From: Lactobacillus isalae
Lineage (GTDB): Bacteria > Bacillota > Bacilli > Lactobacillales > Lactobacillaceae
Direction: 5' to 3'
Length of the DNA stretch: 64,000 nt
Assembly: GCF_947539375.1 (NCBI RefSeq)
Contig: NZ_OX443569.1
Span: 1,054,001-1,118,000, forward strand
Shown here in pieces: positions 15,584-23,145 of the stretch. How positions within the stretch are numbered: the stretch's first letter is position 1; each line of letters begins with the position of its first letter. A program made the position numbers and the translations under genes. The notes beneath the pieces are model-generated. The model saw only the letters and a program-made list of their open reading frames with translations. It ran no database searches and had not been told where the DNA came from.

Positions 15584-17292
15584 TGTCTAAACACCTTCTT
15601 TAAACGTTCATTCAGTAACTTATCAAAAGTTCTACTAAATTCAGCTTTTGACTCATCCGAATATGCTTCTGCAAAAGCTTCTTCAATATTTTTTCCTGCA
15701 TATTTGCTTATATACTTTTGAATATTAGCTTTAGTAGGCTTAACCTTCAACTTTTCAAAAGTATCTAATAAAATATCATTAGCAAAATAATTATCTTTTC
15801 TTACTTTTATTAGTTTTTTAGCTTCATTATAGTTCAATAATCTTATTGGATCATTACCAAAAATTTCTGCATAATTAGCACGTGAATTTAATGCGTGAGC
15901 CATTTCATGTTTTATTAATCCAGTATAATCGATTTTTTTTGACCACCAATGCTCCTGAACAGTTTCCTTCACTAATTGATTAATCTCGTTTATATTACTC
16001 AATTTAGCTTTATTTAAATTTAACTCTGCATAATATCTATATTTAGCATTTTCATTATTACCACTATCATATTTAACATAACTTGCAACATACGCAACAT
16101 CAGCACTTTTAGGTCTATTTCCACCTTTTATAACAGTCAAATAACCTTTGAGTTGTGGATGTTTTTGAAATTCATCATTGATAGTTTCATAAATTCTAGT
16201 TAGCATCTTAGGATCAACTTTATTAATTGATTTCACTTGAGTAATACCTAGCTTCCCTACCGCATCTGTAAATTCTTTGATATTAGAAATAGAAATCTTA
16301 TCAACTGTAGAATCATCAAGTTTCAACTTACTTTCATCAACCCAGTATGCTGAAATAGAACACATACAATTTGGATGCACTGGGATATTAGGTACTTCTC
16401 TAATTGGATATACCCCATCATCACCGTATTCTGTGCTTTTAGTAGCAATTTCACGACATACTTTGCAAGCACTGCCTTCTGCAATCCATTTAACGAACTT
16501 ATAGCCGTATTTTATAAGTGAATTTTGTTCAGCAGCAAAATAAATTCGAGCAGTTTCAGTCCTCGCCAGTCGTTCAGCTGCATATTCTTGATTAGTAATG
16601 CTTGCTGACACCATACCAGTTAGCCATTTAGCCGTCTTAATCGGAGACTCACCCCGAATAACTGCACTAGATATAAGTCCATCTAGTTGACCCTTCAACC
16701 CATCTATATCAGCCCATATTCTTTTTGAAAAATTAGCACCAGCTATTTGACCAGCTATTTGTTCTTGAACTTCTTTTGAAGTCCAAAGATTTGATTTAGC
16801 ACTAATACCGAGAATACCAGCTTGACGTTCTTTTTCTTTGATATAGTCGTTCCAGAGCTTATTAGTTAAACTTTGCTCTTGATCTACCCCTAACTCAACC
16901 AATCTAGCGCCAATCTTAGATTTAATTATTTCATTGCGATTAATTCGCATCGTTGCATTATATACTTTAAGTCGGTTATTAACGTCTTCACTGAAATCTT
17001 TACGAGTTACATGCTTACCTTTAGCTCTTAGTGCATTAGCTTTATCAACAGCTCGTTTAGCTAATGATTCATACTCTTTCATTGCATCTGCTTTGACAAG
17101 CTTCCCCTCAGATAATGCTAAATCAGCCTTTATCTGCTGATTAATGTCAGACATCGTTCGACTATACATACCAACTATATGTTGGTTGTATTTTTCCATG
17201 TCTTTTTTTGCTAATTCTTGCCAAGCTTTTTCAGCTTTAATACGATTATCCCAGTAAGCTTTACTCTGTTTCAGACTTGTCATCATCTTCAC
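15580..17292 (-). CDS. MuF minor head protein fused to a C-terminal HExxH metallopeptidase-like domain
   Basis: 570 residues. Residues 1-320 form the SPP1 gp7/MuF head-morphogenesis domain: long helices, RLARTETARIYFAAE, and the cysteine-histidine cluster (Cys276, Cys279 in ACKVC; His306, Cys309, Cys311 in HPNCMC). A linker near 325-350 leads to a 220-residue extension with KHEMAHAL (His462, Glu463, His466), a zinc-metallopeptidase motif, and EEAFAEAYSD (Glu537/538/542) as likely third ligand. MuF proteins with enzymatic C-termini are described as phage polymorphic toxins; this extension is likely delivered with the DNA or acts in the head. It overlaps the portal gene by 32 bases and the 58-codon gene by four. 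Confidence 0.9.
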   Translation of the reverse strand: MKMMTSLKQSKAYWDNRIKAEKAWQELAKKDMEKYNQHIVGMYSRTMSDINQQIKADLALSEGKLVKADAMKEYESLAKRAVDKANALRAKGKHVTRKDFSEDVNNRLKVYNATMRINRNEIIKSKIGARLVELGVDQEQSLTNKLWNDYIKEKERQAGILGISAKSNLWTSKEVQEQIAGQIAGANFSKRIWADIDGLKGQLDGLISSAVIRGESPIKTAKWLTGMVSASITNQEYAAERLARTETARIYFAAEQNSLIKYGYKFVKWIAEGSACKVCREIATKSTEYGDDGVYPIREVPNIPVHPNCMCSISAYWVDESKLKLDDSTVDKISISNIKEFTDAVGKLGITQVKSINKVDPKMLTRIYETINDEFQKHPQLKGYLTVIKGGNRPKSADVAYVASYVKYDSGNNENAKYRYYAELNLNKAKLSNINEINQLVKETVQEHWWSKKIDYTGLIKHEMAHALNSRANYAEIFGNDPIRLLNYNEAKKLIKVRKDNYFANDILLDTFEKLKVKPTKANIQKYISKYAGKNIEEAFAEAYSDESKAEFSRTFDKLLNERLKKVFRQ

Positions 17293-18688
17293 CAGAATTC
17301 AAATAATCAGGCAATGACCCAACAGCTTGTTGTGCATTCTTGATGTTTTCTTGCTTTTCTTTGTTAATCTGCTCAATTTCAGCTTGCGGATTTTTAATAA
17401 ATGGTAATAAAGATAGTTGAGTTTGTTGGGATACCATTCCTTCAGCATTTTTAGCAGCAGAAATCATTGATGAAATATCATCTGGTAAATTACGAGTAAA
17501 ATGAAACTTCAAAGTAGACCATTGCTCTCTTTGACTATCATTATCAAACAAAGTTTGAAAAACAATTTTATACATTTGCTTCAATGCTTTAGTAAATTTA
17601 CGCTCTTTACTATCTGCTTTATTCTGCATTGAAAGCAATTTATACTGCATTGCTACACCACTGGCATTATTAGCAAAGTTTTCATCACGTAAATTAGCAA
17701 TCTCGGTATTCTCATAGATTGACTTTTGCAAATGATCAATCATGTTTTCTTGCATTCCGTCAGCATCGGGCTTTTGAATAAAGCCAACTTTTGGATCACT
17801 ATTTGGATCTACAGTTGGCGCATAAATTAACCGATTGTTCTTAAAATCAAACTTAGGATTACCATCATCATCTTCATCGAGGGTTATATTGAACATAAAC
17901 ATATACGCATTATCAAAATAAGCAATCTGGTTGGCTTTCTGACTCATTACATGATCCAATTCATCCTGAAGTGTAATGATTTGTTCAAAGACTGATTGCC
18001 GTTCTTCATTCTCATAAAATTCAACAGCAGGAACTAAACCATATGGATTAACTCCTTCTGAATTGGTTATATGATCTTCGGCAAGATTCATACCTTCAAA
18101 AATATAAAACTTATCAGCATATTGCACTTGGCCTTTTGCATCAGTCCAATTCTTTGTGTCATCTAATTCATATCTAACAAAAGCTAATGGATTATGGGCA
18201 ACCGTATCGTCATATATAATAAATGCCCGTTCTGGACTTGAATGAGTAAGGTGTGGTAGTTTATCTTCACCTTGATAAATAAACACGACAGACCGTCCAA
18301 AAATATCTGCTTGCTTACTTATTTCGTTAAGCTCATCTTGAAAAGAATTTTCATTATTCCAATCTTGTAAAATATTATTAATATTTTTATCTTCAGCAGA
18401 AATTATTGGAGGGATGCCAGCAAAAAAGCCGTTGTATGAATCTTCCAACGGCTTAATTTTATTATCGATTAATTTATTATTAATATTATCTGTCTTATTA
18501 TTTGGATCATCAAGAATACTATGTTTACCCAAATAGTACTCCATATTTTTACGATATTGAGGTTTTAATGTATTTTCATTGTAAGAGATGAAACCAAAAA
18601 TTTCATTTATTGACATTCTTTGTCCTACAGGATAAATAAAACGATTATTATGAGTCACTCTATCATTTCCAAAATCAATTGTCTTCAA
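17261..18688 (-). CDS. Portal protein (SPP1 gp6-like)
   Basis: 475 residues. Features of the SPP1-type portal family: YYLGKHSILDDP near the N-terminus, NKLIDNKIKPLEDSYNGFFAG, the FGRSVVFIYQGED strand, a central YDNAYMF segment, and a Gln/Glu-rich C-terminal helix ending in an acidic tail. The dodecamer forms the DNA entry channel and docks the terminase. The start is TTG 18,688 after GGTGGTGAG. Confidence 0.93.
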   Translation of the reverse strand: MKTIDFGNDRVTHNNRFIYPVGQRMSINEIFGFISYNENTLKPQYRKNMEYYLGKHSILDDPNNKTDNINNKLIDNKIKPLEDSYNGFFAGIPPIISAEDKNINNILQDWNNENSFQDELNEISKQADIFGRSVVFIYQGEDKLPHLTHSSPERAFIIYDDTVAHNPLAFVRYELDDTKNWTDAKGQVQYADKFYIFEGMNLAEDHITNSEGVNPYGLVPAVEFYENEERQSVFEQIITLQDELDHVMSQKANQIAYFDNAYMFMFNITLDEDDDGNPKFDFKNNRLIYAPTVDPNSDPKVGFIQKPDADGMQENMIDHLQKSIYENTEIANLRDENFANNASGVAMQYKLLSMQNKADSKERKFTKALKQMYKIVFQTLFDNDSQREQWSTLKFHFTRNLPDDISSMISAAKNAEGMVSQQTQLSLLPFIKNPQAEIEQINKEKQENIKNAQQAVGSLPDYLNSGEDDDKSETE

Positions 18689-18700
18689 AATCTCACCACC

Positions 18701-19972
18701 TTAAATAAATGATTTAATAATTCTAGCTTTCGTACTTCCATGACCATTCTCTTCCTCTACTGCATACCGAATAGCATCAATACAGTGGTTATATGCATCA
18801 ATCGGCCTATTAGTGTATTCATCGGTCTTCTTATCTTTCACGTATGTGTAATTTTGCAATTCTTCAATTGTCTTTACACAACGGTCATCAACTACCCATT
18901 TAAATTGTTGTAGAAACTGAATTCCTTGAATTATTGAATCAGGACCTTTTAATGCTGGTCTAATTCGATAAATACCGTCTCTTTTCATTTCAGCAATTGA
19001 TTTCTTTTCAGCACTATCTGCTGTAATTACTTCTTTTGAATAACCCATATCCTTAATTACTTGCGCTAGCTGATTATTAAGCAATCCTTTTTTAACAAAT
19101 TCGTCCATTACGTAAAGTGTTTTATTTTTCATATCTAGCTTGATATGCATAAAAGCACTTGGATCATTAATAAATCCATAATCAAGCCCAAAATAATCAT
19201 TTAACGCTAATAATTTAGGATTACGAGGATTTAACCGTTTAGTTTTAAAGTAAGGAAAAACAAGCTTATCTAATGTTGCAAACTCACCTAATGTATAAAT
19301 CTTGTAATAAGCTGGATTAGTGTTTTTCAGCTCTTCAATCGTTCTGATATTGTCTTCATCTAAAAATCTATTATCTTTATAAGTTGATTGATGGATAGCT
19401 ACCCTTGACCGATCATAATCTGCACTTGGATCAAACCAAGTCTGATAAGTCCAATTAAGCTTGCTAACTGGGTTAAACATGCAAAAGATCTGTCTTTGCT
19501 TATGTTTTGGTTCACGTAAACGCAAAGTAAGTTGAGTGTAGTCATTATGATTAAACTCACTCGCTTCTTCCATAACCACATCAGAAAGCCCCTTGATCGA
19601 TTTAATCTTTTCCGGGTCGTCTAATCCCTTGAAAAGAAAAACCGCACCATTCGGTAAATGAATAGTACGGTTTGATTTATTAATTCTACATAATGGCAAT
19701 ATCTGCCAATTGGATAAGCAATCAATCACATCAGTAAAAATAGATTCTTGAATGTTTCTATCAACTTTTCGCATCCATAAAACTTTTCTAGGTTTTGACC
19801 ATTTTTTTAGGGACTTAAGAACCACTTTTTGAACTACTCCATGTGATTTGCCACTAGATGCTCCTCCATACCAGACCTCTGTAAAATGAGAATAGTCAAA
19901 AAGATTATCAAAGATCTGTTTATTAAAAATATTATAGGGTCTAGGGAAGTTTAAATTAATCGTTGGCATCAT
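18701..19972 (-). CDS. terL: Terminase large subunit
   Basis: 423 residues. N-terminal ATPase: Walker A GGASSGKSHG with Lys42, Walker B VVMEEASEF with the acidic pair Glu135-Glu136, and an FNPVSKLNW coupling motif. C-terminal RNase H-like nuclease: DYGFINDPSAF and ADSAEKKSI with the DAYNHCIDAIRYA segment holding the last acidic residue. It packages and cuts concatemeric DNA together with the small subunit, whose gene overlaps it by 17 bases. SPP1/PBSX-type terminases like this usually cut by a headful mechanism. Confidence 0.96.
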   Translation of the reverse strand: MMPTINLNFPRPYNIFNKQIFDNLFDYSHFTEVWYGGASSGKSHGVVQKVVLKSLKKWSKPRKVLWMRKVDRNIQESIFTDVIDCLSNWQILPLCRINKSNRTIHLPNGAVFLFKGLDDPEKIKSIKGLSDVVMEEASEFNHNDYTQLTLRLREPKHKQRQIFCMFNPVSKLNWTYQTWFDPSADYDRSRVAIHQSTYKDNRFLDEDNIRTIEELKNTNPAYYKIYTLGEFATLDKLVFPYFKTKRLNPRNPKLLALNDYFGLDYGFINDPSAFMHIKLDMKNKTLYVMDEFVKKGLLNNQLAQVIKDMGYSKEVITADSAEKKSIAEMKRDGIYRIRPALKGPDSIIQGIQFLQQFKWVVDDRCVKTIEELQNYTYVKDKKTDEYTNRPIDAYNHCIDAIRYAVEEENGHGSTKARIIKSFI

Positions 19973-20387
19973 AATCCCCCATTCCTATTTCAATGCTTAA
20001 ATCGCCATTTATTTCTTTCTTATCGGTCCAAGCACCATTACGCTTACCGATTAATTCAGCAGCTTTAATTCTATCTTTAGCTGAAACTTCAACATTAGAA
20101 TAGACACCTTTTGATGTTGCTACCGATTCAGTCTGTTCACCACGCATAACCGAAGTAAGATATTCCATAACTTCGGTCATATCAGCTGTTTTTTTAGATT
20201 GAATTTCAGCGTTGCGTTTTTCGATAGCTGCTTTAATGTCTGGTTTTGTTAGGTTTTCTTGACCAATTTTACGTGCCGTCTTTTTAGAATAACCAGCTTT
20301 AATGGCGGCTTGAGTAGCATTACCAGAGATAATGTACTCATCAATGAATCTACGTTGTTTTTGAGTTAGTTTAGTAATGCTACTCAC
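19956..20387 (-). CDS. terS: Terminase small subunit
   Basis: 143 residues of the terminase_2 family. The N-terminal winged-HTH segment (LTQKQRRFIDEYIISGNATQ, then AAIKAGYSKKTARKIGQENL) recognises the packaging site; a MTEVMEYLTSVMRGEQTE linker and a DRIKAAELIGKRN helix provide oligomerisation. It delivers DNA to the large subunit. RBS AGGAGG lies before the start at 20,387. Confidence 0.95.
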   Translation of the reverse strand: MSSITKLTQKQRRFIDEYIISGNATQAAIKAGYSKKTARKIGQENLTKPDIKAAIEKRNAEIQSKKTADMTEVMEYLTSVMRGEQTESVATSKGVYSNVEVSAKDRIKAAELIGKRNGAWTDKKEINGDLSIEIGMGDYDAND

Positions 20388-20392
20388 CTCCT

Positions 20393-20420
20393 AAAATAAA
20401 AAGCCTAGCTTTTGCTAGAC
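20393..20420 (-). terminator. Intrinsic terminator upstream of terS
   Basis: On the minus strand GTCTAGC-AAAA-GCTAGGC is followed by TTTTTATTTT. It follows the zinc-ribbon gene at 20,427 and precedes the terS ribosome binding site, so terminase expression would depend on read-through or antitermination. Confidence 0.65.
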
Positions 20421-20426
20421 CGGAAT

Positions 20427-20825
20427 TTAATTTTTAAAATAAGCTTTATTTGACTGTACTCCATGACCACAGGCAGAACATTTATACATATAAGGCTTGG
20501 ACAGGTTTAAATAATCCATAACTTCCACTCCTTCTAAAGGCATTAATGAAAATTTTCTATACTTATTCCAACAATGTGGGCAGTATTTTCTAGTATCATT
20601 TTTTCTACAAATAAAGCCATCATTATCTAAATAAACATCATTTGGTATTTCTAAATACTTTTTTAGTTCATCATATTTTTCTTTCAATTCAAGATTTTGA
20701 TTTCCCAATCCTATCAATTCTTGCTGAAGAGATAATAACGCATCATTTAATTCTCGATTTTTTAATTTTTCTGCTAAAGCTTGTGCGTTTTTTAATATAG
20801 AAATTGCATTACTAAAAGTTATCAT
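20427..20825 (-). CDS. Phage protein with coiled coil and zinc-ribbon, before terminase genes
   Basis: 132 residues. Residues 10-60 are a helical coiled coil; residues 80-125 hold two CxxC pairs, CPHC and CSAC, separated by about 30 residues, which should form a zinc ribbon. No enzymatic motif is seen. It lies between the tRNA-like RNA and terS with terminators on both sides. Its place beside the packaging genes could suggest nucleic-acid binding, but the function is unknown. Confidence 0.75.
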   Translation of the reverse strand: MITFSNAISILKNAQALAEKLKNRELNDALLSLQQELIGLGNQNLELKEKYDELKKYLEIPNDVYLDNDGFICRKNDTRKYCPHCWNKYRKFSLMPLEGVEVMDYLNLSKPYMYKCSACGHGVQSNKAYFKN

Positions 20826-20849
20826 AAATATTCACCTCAAAATAATTAT

Positions 20850-20880
20850 AAAAAAATCAACTCAGAAGTAGTAGAGTTGA
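20850..20880 (-). terminator. Intrinsic terminator after the tRNA-like RNA
   Basis: TCAACTC and GAGTTGA pair (loop of ten bases) and a seven-T run follows on the minus strand. It lies 42 bases after the tRNA-like domain and just before the ribosome binding site of the zinc-ribbon gene, so it would give the tRNA-like unit its own 3' end. Confidence 0.75.
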
Positions 20881-20905
20881 CATTTTGAGATGAATATAAA
20901 TTATA

Positions 20906-21045
20906 AGTCCTCTTTAGGACTATGGGAAATACTGGAATCGAACCAAGCTTAATGTCTCACCATTTAGAGATATTTCCCACCTGTTAAATACATAAATATA
21001 GAGAGGAATTGTATTAATGCGGTGAATTAATTTTCATTAACTCAC
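20906..21045 (-). ncRNA. Structured RNA with anticodon-less tRNA-like domain
   Basis: Read on the minus strand: a ten-pair hairpin with a GAAA tetraloop (21,022-21,045); then a tRNA-like domain at 20,923-20,978 with acceptor stem GGGAAAT/ATTTCCC followed by A, D-arm TCTC-TAAATGGT-GAGA, and T-arm TTGG-TTCGATT-CCAG whose loop is a perfect T-psi-C consensus; then a small hairpin GTCCT-AAAG-AGGAC (20,907-20,920) and the terminator. Only eight bases (CATTAAGC) replace the anticodon arm and variable loop, so it cannot decode. It may be a decayed tRNA, a packaging-related RNA or a distinct phage ncRNA. Confidence 0.6.
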
Positions 21046-21113
21046 AATACATATTATGCACGATTGCAATCATTATGGAATCAGAACAATTTAAGTAAAA
21101 TTTCAATCATTGT

Positions 21114-21557
21114 TCAGTAAACTTGTAAATCTAGTTTATCCTCATCATCCCAATCAAATACTTCTTGTGTGTTATTCCAGCAATCAGCAAACTCACATAA
21201 GGCCTTAGTCTTAAGCGTTCTGAATGAATCATGATCAATTAGTAATTCACGATTAATCACATGTACCGGTTTATGTTGAATATAATACTTAATTAGAATT
21301 TGAGGAGATAATCCGTATGTTTTATCCATTGTGTATCTAATGGCTTGTAAAGCTTCAATTGCATGCAACCCTTTATACATTTTTTCTTCAACATTATTAC
21401 TACGACTTCTAGTAACTGAAGGATTAGAGAAATCAGGACTTGCAATATCAGTTAATTTACAACCTGCTTGTCTAGCAAGTCGATTAATTTGTCCTTTTAA
21501 GAAAGCATCAACATTAGCTGCTGTTTCATCTTTATCTGGTAAATCCCAAAAACTCAT
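21114..21557 (-). CDS. ArpU/RinA-type late transcription regulator
   Basis: 147 residues starting at ATG 21,557, chosen because GAGGGAG lies six bases upstream; a longer start at 21,575 lacks a site. It has the ArpU-family layout: an N-terminal segment with DAFLKGQINRLARQAG, a central Ser/Arg-rich region (PSVTRSRSNNVEEKMYKG) and a sigma-like C-terminal HTH (KYYIQHKPVHVINRELLIDH). Family members activate late (terminase-structural) operons, which begin just downstream here. Confidence 0.85.
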   Translation of the reverse strand: MSFWDLPDKDETAANVDAFLKGQINRLARQAGCKLTDIASPDFSNPSVTRSRSNNVEEKMYKGLHAIEALQAIRYTMDKTYGLSPQILIKYYIQHKPVHVINRELLIDHDSFRTLKTKALCEFADCWNNTQEVFDWDDEDKLDLQVY

Positions 21558-21577
21558 CTGTTCTCCCTCAATCATTA

Positions 21578-21916
21578 CTAATCATAGCCGTATCCGACTA
21601 AACCGCCATCAACAATCATCAAAGCATCTTGAACTGACCTAGCTATTCCGTGAATAACATTATGTGACTGTAAAAACTCATGAAATCTAATTTGATCTTT
21701 ACGAGGTTTTCCTGTTTTTGATTTAACTTCAATCATAAAAATTTGGTTGTCTACCCAACGATATCCCATTAAATCAGGAAAACCTTGCGGTAACCCGGTA
21801 TCAAACCAACGCTTATCAATTGTTTGAACCTTACCCACATTAGTGCGAAATACTGAACACTTATGTTGTGATAATGCTACTTGAATTAATTTTTGAATTT
21901 CATGTTCAGTCATCAT
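21578..21916 (-). CDS. VRR-NUC nuclease
   Basis: 112 residues from ATG 21,916 (alternative ATG 21,913) after a GTTGGTGG site. It contains the VRR-NUC core: TEHEIQKLIQVAL helix, FRTNVG strand, GFPDLMG with the metal-binding Asp, IEVKSKTG with Glu and Lys, and a QIRFHEFL helix. Such phage stand-alone domains act as structure-specific nucleases, probably on branched replication intermediates. It overlaps the upstream 54-codon gene. Confidence 0.88.
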   Translation of the reverse strand: MMTEHEIQKLIQVALSQHKCSVFRTNVGKVQTIDKRWFDTGLPQGFPDLMGYRWVDNQIFMIEVKSKTGKPRKDQIRFHEFLQSHNVIHGIARSVQDALMIVDGGLVGYGYD

Positions 21917-22070
21917 GCACCACCAACTCTTTAGGCGGATTATAAACTCTTCGACCACATTTTCTACATTCATACCAGTCTATATAAGGTAAAAAATATG
22001 GAGTTGTATGATAAATATATTCATGATGACAAAACAACTTTTTTAACTCATATACTGCATCAGTAATCAT
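21906..22070 (-). CDS. Small protein with possible zinc-binding cysteines
   Basis: 54 codons from ATG 22,070, overlapping the TGA of the preceding small gene (ATGA) and overlapping the VRR-NUC start at its end. The product has CHHEY near residue 14 and ECRKCGRRVYNPP near residue 34, a single CxxC plus Cys/His arrangement that could hold one zinc. Overlaps on both sides support a real gene. Function unknown. Confidence 0.65.
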   Translation of the reverse strand: MITDAVYELKKLFCHHEYIYHTTPYFLPYIDWYECRKCGRRVYNPPKELVVHDD

Positions 22071-22225
22071 TTCCACTTCACCACCACTGTTTCGAGAAAA
22101 CCTCTGTCGTTATATCCAAAATCATAATCAATAATTGTAATTTCTTTATGTAAATTTACCCAGTCATTAATCTCTTCCATAAATCTATCTATATAATCAT
22201 CCCGTTCAAAAGCAAATATTTTCAT
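22067..22225 (-). CDS. Small acidic phage protein
   Basis: 52 codons, ATG 22,225 to TGA 22,067. The product begins MKIFAFERDDYIDRFMEEIN and is rich in Asp, Glu and aromatic residues, like many phage-encoded short alpha/beta proteins of unknown role. It is tightly packed, starting two bases after the gene at 22,228 ends and overlapping the next gene. Confidence 0.6.
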   Translation of the reverse strand: MKIFAFERDDYIDRFMEEINDWVNLHKEITIIDYDFGYNDRGFLETVVVKWK

Positions 22226-22227
22226 AA

Positions 22228-22431
22228 TTATTTTTTCTCACTTTCTTGATCTTGTGGTAATAATTCTGTTTGACTAGCTTCAAGATTAACCATTACCATT
22301 CCTTCGCTAATCTCATTAAGTCTATCTAGTGATACATCATTAGTATCAGCAGTAATTTGAAGAGTTACCTCCCCCCCGGATGTCTTAAATGACTTGATGT
22401 TTCCTTTAAAAATAATTACTTTTCCTTGCAT
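22228..22431 (-). CDS. Hypothetical phage protein
   Basis: 67 residues. Predicted all-beta N-terminal half (KVIIFKGNIKSFKTSGGEVTLQIT), then a short helix and a polar C-terminus ending in EKK. Not recognised. The gene lies two bases after its upstream neighbour ends, within an unbroken series of small genes. Confidence 0.65.
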   Translation of the reverse strand: MQGKVIIFKGNIKSFKTSGGEVTLQITADTNDVSLDRLNEISEGMVMVNLEASQTELLPQDQESEKK

Positions 22432-22433
22432 GA

Positions 22434-22667
22434 TTAATCCTCCATTAAATAAACATTACTGTGTTTTTGTAGTTCGCCTAAAAGCTCAGGAATTGAGTCG
22501 CAACAAATTAACCCATCGTCATCTGTAATTCCTTTGCCATCTTCCAAATTAATGGCACAATACTCATCATCGTCTAAATAAGCTAGAATAACTTCATGTG
22601 AAAATTGAGATTCTATTTTTAATAAAAGATGATCGCCAACTTCTGGCATTTTAAATTTAACCTTCAC
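22434..22667 (-). CDS. Hypothetical acidic phage protein
   Basis: 77 residues, strongly acidic (DDDEY, DDDG) with an alternating-hydrophobic N-terminus (GDHLLLKIESQFSHEVILAYL). No family recognised. The start ATG at 22,667 lies in the same direction as its neighbours with a 9-base gap. Confidence 0.65.
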   Translation of the reverse strand: MKVKFKMPEVGDHLLLKIESQFSHEVILAYLDDDEYCAINLEDGKGITDDDGLICCDSIPELLGELQKHSNVYLMED

Positions 22668-22676
22668 TTATATACC

Positions 22677-22859
22677 TCAATAACTAAAAACTATATAAAA
22701 CATAAGCATGAATACTATTGAACCTAACCAAAATGATGTTACTGTTTGTAAGCTTTTATTATCTGAATGTTCAGAATTATATCCAGCCCATATCAATGAG
22801 ATAAATAATAGAAAACCTAGTATCACTTTTGTATCATTCACCGTCATTTTCATGTTCAT
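22677..22859 (-). CDS. Small two-helix membrane protein
   Basis: 60 residues from ATG 22,859, preferred because GAGGG lies seven bases upstream; a longer in-frame start at 22,913 would run through the repeat region. Two hydrophobic helices (about residues 12-28 and 41-58) separated by a polar loop containing EHSDNK. Function unknown. Confidence 0.65.
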   Translation of the reverse strand: MNMKMTVNDTKVILGFLLFISLIWAGYNSEHSDNKSLQTVTSFWLGSIVFMLMFYIVFSY

Positions 22860-22864
22860 AATTT

Positions 22865-23145
22865 TCCCTCGAAAAAGTGACAGTCGGGGTACAGTAAAAA
22901 GATTAACTGTCACCTTAATTAACTCTTACAGCCACAAGAGATTTAAAGCTTTAAATGTCAAAAAGTGACAGTAACTTTAAAAAAACTTTTTATAGGCTCT
23001 ATACCCCTATATATTTATATATATTATTTATTTACTTTTATTAGATATTTACTGTAGTAGTGTCACCAACTGACTTAACCATGCACTATATCAGTGTTTT
23101 GAAAGGTGACAGTAACTGTCACTTAACTAACATTACTGTCACTAC
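22865..23145. other. Candidate phage replication origin with iterated GTGACAGTAAC motifs
   Basis: A non-coding AT-rich stretch after the VapE gene carries repeated copies of GTGACAGT or its complement: 22,877-22,884, 22,905-22,913, 22,965-22,975, a perfect dyad GTGACAGT-A-ACTGTCAC at 23,106-23,122, and 23,133-23,142 overlapping the end of the VapE frame; a weaker copy lies near 23,050-23,067. Between them is an almost pure A/T tract (about 22,995-23,045), a likely unwinding element. Position next to primase and helicase genes supports an origin. Confidence 0.65.

Noticed and set aside
22708-22968. Plus-strand frame over the small membrane gene and the repeat region
   Set aside because: Opposite to all neighbours, no ribosome binding site; the minus-strand membrane gene and the iterons explain the sequence better.
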